Below, in pieces: positions 60,154 through 64,000 of a stretch of DNA of 64,000 nt. The stretch is from Ascidia mentula (taxonomy: Eukaryota > Chordata > Ascidiacea > Phlebobranchia > Ascidiidae), in contig OX387198.1 in the NCBI GenBank assembly GCA_947561715.1, forward strand, positions 16,678,001-16,742,000, read 5' to 3'. The notes beneath the pieces are model-generated. The model saw only the letters and a list, made by a program, of their open reading frames with translations, was not told the origin of the DNA and searched no databases. Positions within the stretch are counted from its first letter, which is position 1. Every line of letters begins with the position of its first letter. Made by a program: the position numbers and the translations under genes.

Positions 60154-61100
60154 TGTTTATTTGTAAATTAGTCTTTGCGACAAACAAGCCAGGTTTTTAC
60201 CTCAAACAGGTAAAGTTACCGCTTGAGCGAATGTTAAAAATGCCTTCGTTGTGACGCAACAAACATCACCCAACAAAACCAAACTCTGGATGACGTGGGT
60301 TTGGTGGAAACTTTGTTCTTCTCACGGTCAATTGTTGCTCAAAACGTTCGTACACGTGTTGCTGTTCTATGATTCTGCGAAACCAATTTCCATCGACTAG
60401 TTTTCTTTAACTCAGTGCTTGCATCACAAAGATTTTGCCATAATGCATGTGTCTTGTTTGCCTTGTGGTTAATCTAACAAAGGGAGTGTGCAGATAAATT
60501 TTGTGTCTTTAAAATACTAATGACCTGTCGTCTCACCATTCTCGTCCCAAAACCTCGGTTGCAGCAAGTTTTTTTAGATTTAACAAGTCGTTAATTTCGG
60601 TTGTTAATGATAAAATCGTTGATTCGTTGAACTCACATTCAAAGAGGTTCATTTTTGCTAAGTTAAGTAATGAAAAATAAGAAATAAAAGTTACATCAGC
60701 TGTATATTTTAGAGGACGACTCGGTCACATCTACCATGCTTGGATTTGAGTGAAATGCTACAGTCATGTGATTATTCTAGCCTTCGTGAAGTAAACCAAC
60801 GGCCAAGCAAACAAAATTCTCAGAGAGATGACGTTTGTTTCGTCAACCAGCGCCGAAGACCACGTGATCATAGCGACGCTTGGATTCTTTATCGTCAATC
60901 GTTTCGGAAAACACTTTTGTTCGCACAATAACCTCAAACAAGTGAAGTTTACGCCCCAGCGATTGTTGAAAAAGTTTTCTTTGTGACGCAACAATGATCA
61001 CGCAGTAAACCAAACTCTTGCAGCGTACCAATTGGTTCCAGTCGGCTGCTGTAACTGAAGCTAAGTCTGCTTGCGTGTTCTTGTTGTTTTCACTAAATTT
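60154..61100. repeat. Intergenic repeats matching 33.9-37.7 kb
   Basis: 60,154-60,290 resembles 35,060-35,200; 60,400-60,600 resembles 37,490-37,720; 60,700-60,870 resembles 36,650-36,850. No gene. Confidence 0.65.
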
Positions 61101-62020
61101 AAACCTCCGTGAGCAGGCTTATTTATTCAATTGAAAGACACGTTTGCAAATGTCAGGCGGCGTAAAGTTTAATTTGTTCCAAGCGCGTTTAATCAGAGTT
61201 TAACACGTGACTGAATTGCAGCGAATTAACTATCAAAAGAACGTACGAACGTAACAGCGCGAAGGCGAGAATAATAGCAAAACGAGAGAGGACGATGAAT
61301 ACGAAGGCGTTTTATAACGAAGTGTCAGGAAAAACGTGGTTGTCCAGCAGGATATCAGCAGCTTGTTTGGAGCTCTGCAGGAAAGCTTAACTCCACCTGT
61401 ATCCTTTCCGTCTGGTGTTCCAGTGTTGGGTTTTAGGAAACATGCGGAGTGGCCACACTCTCGACCAACGATGTTTCGATGAAAATATTTGTTCGATTTG
61501 TTTTCTTTTTTCGCACGATTAATTGTTAAGTTTGTGTTGGTAAACTGTAGACAGTTTGGTTGGCCATCTTCCAACATCAACTCATAGCAACGTCACAGCT
61601 TTGAGTAATAGGGAATTTAAAATACAGAGTAAGAAACCCTGGGGTTCGTAATAAACAGTGTACACAACTATATTCAGTTCAGCGTTCGACGCAACGACCC
61701 AATTTCCTTTGATCGTTTCCTCAACTTAACTTAACTACTTGTGGTTTCGGGCCAGCCGATATATACATAGATATGTTTGGCGATAAACCAAATGGTTGGT
61801 TTGATTAATCCCAAACAGGGCGTCGATTTTTTATTGCGCGTCGAACATCTTGAGAATAATTGTCATGCGAGTCGAATAGTAAGTATCTGGTAACTAACTC
61901 ATGAGAACGACCATATTTCGATCAACATAAGTTTAAAATACACGTTGAAATAACGACAAAAGAGTTAAAAACATTGCATGTTGTGGAGGCTGCTATGACT
62001 CTTTTAAGGTCTGATTGAAC
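61101..62020. other. Spacer without recognisable gene
   Basis: No protein or RNA gene could be supported on either strand. Confidence 0.4.
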
Positions 62021-62110
62021 GAAAAATAGTACTGGTTTTGTAACAATGCCACGTGTTCGGTAACAATGCTTCATGTTTGGAAACAATGGTTAGTTTAAAG
62101 CGCTTATTCG
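62021..62110 (-). mobile_element. Fragment related to the NLR intron inverted-repeat element
   Basis: On the minus strand CCATTGTTTCCAAACATG and GCATTGTTACCGAACACG match the minisatellite part of 24,238-24,909 and 49,556-50,243. Confidence 0.55.
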
Positions 62111-62767
62111 CTGAACGTTAAAGCAAGTGCTGGCGTGTTTTTGCATGGATTTGTCCAAAAATTTACTTCAGTTTCGTTTATTTAGCCATGTAAACAGTCA
62201 AATTTATTGTGTAAGCTGCAGACAGATGGCCACTGTTTCGACCTAAAAGGTCTCATCTGTGCAACTGGTGTGACTATCAGACGACTTTGCTGACCAAACG
62301 GCCAAGCAAATTTATCTTGGGAAGGGATCCCAAACGATGATGCCATTAAGTTTTCAACACTACGTAACCGTTCAGTTAAATGCTGTTGTTTAATAGTGAC
62401 TCGAAATAGAAATTTCTTTCCAAATATTTGTTTGTGGTTTAAAATTAAAAGTGTCTTCGAGCCACTTTTGGCACTAGCATCTACAGCAAAAAATTAACAA
62501 CTGCATGTTAATAAGAAAATCGTTGGCGTCAAATCTCCGAAAAAAGAAAACTAGTAAGATCGATGTGAATGTTGCCAGATTGGCGTGACCAATATGTTAG
62601 GCCTAATTAAGTTATTGTAGTGATTCAATTCATGAACATTTGTAGATAACAATAGCGTTTGTCTGTTCCTGGTACCGTATACCGGTAACTTAACTTTTAT
62701 TCATGCCGTCTGTGTCGAACACTTAGAATGGCGAAAAAGGCATAAATCGACACCCTGATCCAAAAGA
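62111..62767. other. Spacer without recognisable gene
   Basis: Nothing supportable seen. Confidence 0.4.
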
Positions 62768-62990
62768 AGATTCACTCATGTTATAGAAGGGGGTTCAATG
62801 CAAGATGCGAATGCATGCGAAGTATAATTACAAAAAGTCACAAGGTCAGAAAGAATAATTGATGAACATCATGAAGTCGATGTAGTATTATTGCATCGTT
62901 ACCGACGGGGGACGTATGTTATATACGTAGTGGAAACTAAATATAAAAATAAAAAAGGCGCCGTGCTACTGCAGGAATTGTATGTAAGAC
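62768..62990. repeat. Copy of the 383-634 segment
   Basis: Same orientation as at the left edge of the window; it lies about 520 bp before the NLR3 start. Confidence 0.7.
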
Positions 62991-63508
62991 TTGCTAAAAG
63001 CCCGATTTGCAAATTTAACCTGAAGACAAACCTCTCGGAATGACGTGTAAGTGTTGGCGAAACTTTTTTCCTTCGTCACACTTTATTGTCATAGGCTATG
63101 ATAAAACATTTACACAGGCTGTCAAGTTGTTTCTTGAGTTCGTGTGCGAGTAAATAGATAGATTTGCTTTGATAGCCGAAAAGTTTAAAGGTATTCAAAG
63201 CACTTAGTTAAGGTTTATGGTGTTACCAACTTTTGCTTTTTTCTAAATCACTGTGTGTAAATTTATGTTTTTGTGTTGCCTCGTTTTGTAGTTAATTTCA
63301 TTTTAAGCAATACCTTCCGGTTAAGTGTGCTACAAACAAACAGCAAACGATGACCTAAAAATAGCTACCACTAAGTACGCACATTACTAATTTAACAGAA
63401 AAAATAAAGATACATAAGGTTTAGGTTAAACAGATTTTTATCTTGTAGGATATTTTATGTATTAAATGACTTGATAAATTTTAATCATGTAGACCAACAT
63501 TAACTTAT
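62991..63508 (+). promoter_or_regulatory. NLR3 upstream region
   Basis: The last 120 bp match the NLR2 upstream region without the piggyBac-like insertion, including the candidate splice acceptor at 63,447-63,448. No clear TATA box. Confidence 0.5.
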
Positions 63509-64000
63509 ATGGCCGCTGACAAGATCAGCAAAGAAAGTGCTTGTCAAATAAGAGATGACGAGCCTTCAACATCTGCTGGTAAGTAATTCATTGTTGTTTG
63601 CTTTACTGTTGTTACCTTGCTTGTAGTGATTAAAAGGTTTTGATCTGGGGCATGTTGAATTTGTTATTTTATTTTTGAAATCCTGTCTTTAATGTTGGGG
63701 ATGTACATAGTTTGAAATGTTTAACATTGCTGTGTATAATTTTGAAGGTCCTTCACAAAAGATTGTAGCAAGTGGAGCAAAGATTAAAAATAGTAATGTT
63801 GGTGTTCAAGGAAATGTCAATCAAAATGTGTCATTCACCTTGAACTGCTTTGGAAACCGTAAGAGCACTTGTTTGTACTTGCACTTATTTTAAAATTTAT
63901 GTAATTTACTGCCATGCATAGTTGTTTTGTTTCAATAAATAAGCATTAAAATGGCATGATATATTAGGTACACTGGTGTGCAATGGTGTCAACATAATGA
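63509..64000 (+). CDS. NLR3, first two exons, cut by window end
   Basis: Exon 1 63,509-63,578 (M-A-A-D-K-I-S-K-E-S-A-C-Q-I-R-D-D-E-P-S-T-S-A) and exon 2 63,748-63,858 (G-P-S-Q-K-I-V-A-S, then A-K-I-K-N-S-N-V-G-V-Q-G-N-V-N). Splice sites and phases equal those of NLR2, to which it is closer than to NLR1. The intron that follows matches NLR2 up to 64,000, so a basic exon is expected just beyond. Confidence 0.82.

Overview
The window is animal genomic DNA, AT-rich and intron-rich with GT-AG introns. My best guess is an ascidian tunicate (Ciona-like): tandem NACHT-LRR genes whose leucine-rich repeats sit one per exon, Tx1/L1-type LINEs, Penelope-like and Ty3/Gypsy-like elements, and many small inverted-repeat transposons. 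The species is inferred, not read directly.

Layout. 1-635: a reverse-transcriptase relic and a segment repeated near 62.8 kb. 636-15,661: a very large foldback-type inverted-repeat element. Its arms are arrays of a ~182-bp unit (9 copies left, 14 right, opposite orientation), and a 5.3-kb LINE with a perfect 28-bp target duplication sits inside the right arm. 16,020-26,859: NLR1, a NACHT-LRR receptor gene of 10 coding exons (953 aa predicted). 27-38.6 kb: rearranged intergenic DNA with a broken Ty3/Gypsy fossil, Penelope-like fragments in both orientations, several dispersed duplications, and a small gene on the minus strand (36,183-36,510) for a protein like barrier-to-autointegration factor (BAF). 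38,907-39,213: 34 copies of a 9-bp minisatellite. 39,875-41,623: a TTAA-flanked piggyBac-like element just upstream of NLR2. 41,707-52,206: NLR2, a paralogue of NLR1 with 11 coding exons (980 aa predicted). 52.8-58.6 kb: a BAF exon remnant, a Ty3/Gypsy fossil interrupted by a GIY-YIG Penelope-like insertion, and a second Ty3/Gypsy fossil in the opposite orientation. 58.6-63.4 kb: copies of the 29-38 kb repeats. 63,509-64,000: the first two exons of a third copy, NLR3.

The host genes look like an innate-immune array. Each NLR has a short N-terminus with a conserved G-V-Q-G-[ND]-V motif, a NACHT ATPase exon of identical length (1,655 bp) and six LRR exons, five of them exactly 162 bp in phase 0. 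Different LRR modules have expanded in NLR1 and NLR2. BAF-type sequence, intact or as remnants, lies on the opposite strand downstream of both NLRs, so the duplicated unit seems to have carried an NLR and a DNA-binding BAF-like gene together. That pairing is the most interesting host signal here. The foldback element with its repeated TGACGTCA palindromes, the hammerhead-like cores and the unusual LINE ORF1 C-terminus are the main mobile-element signals.
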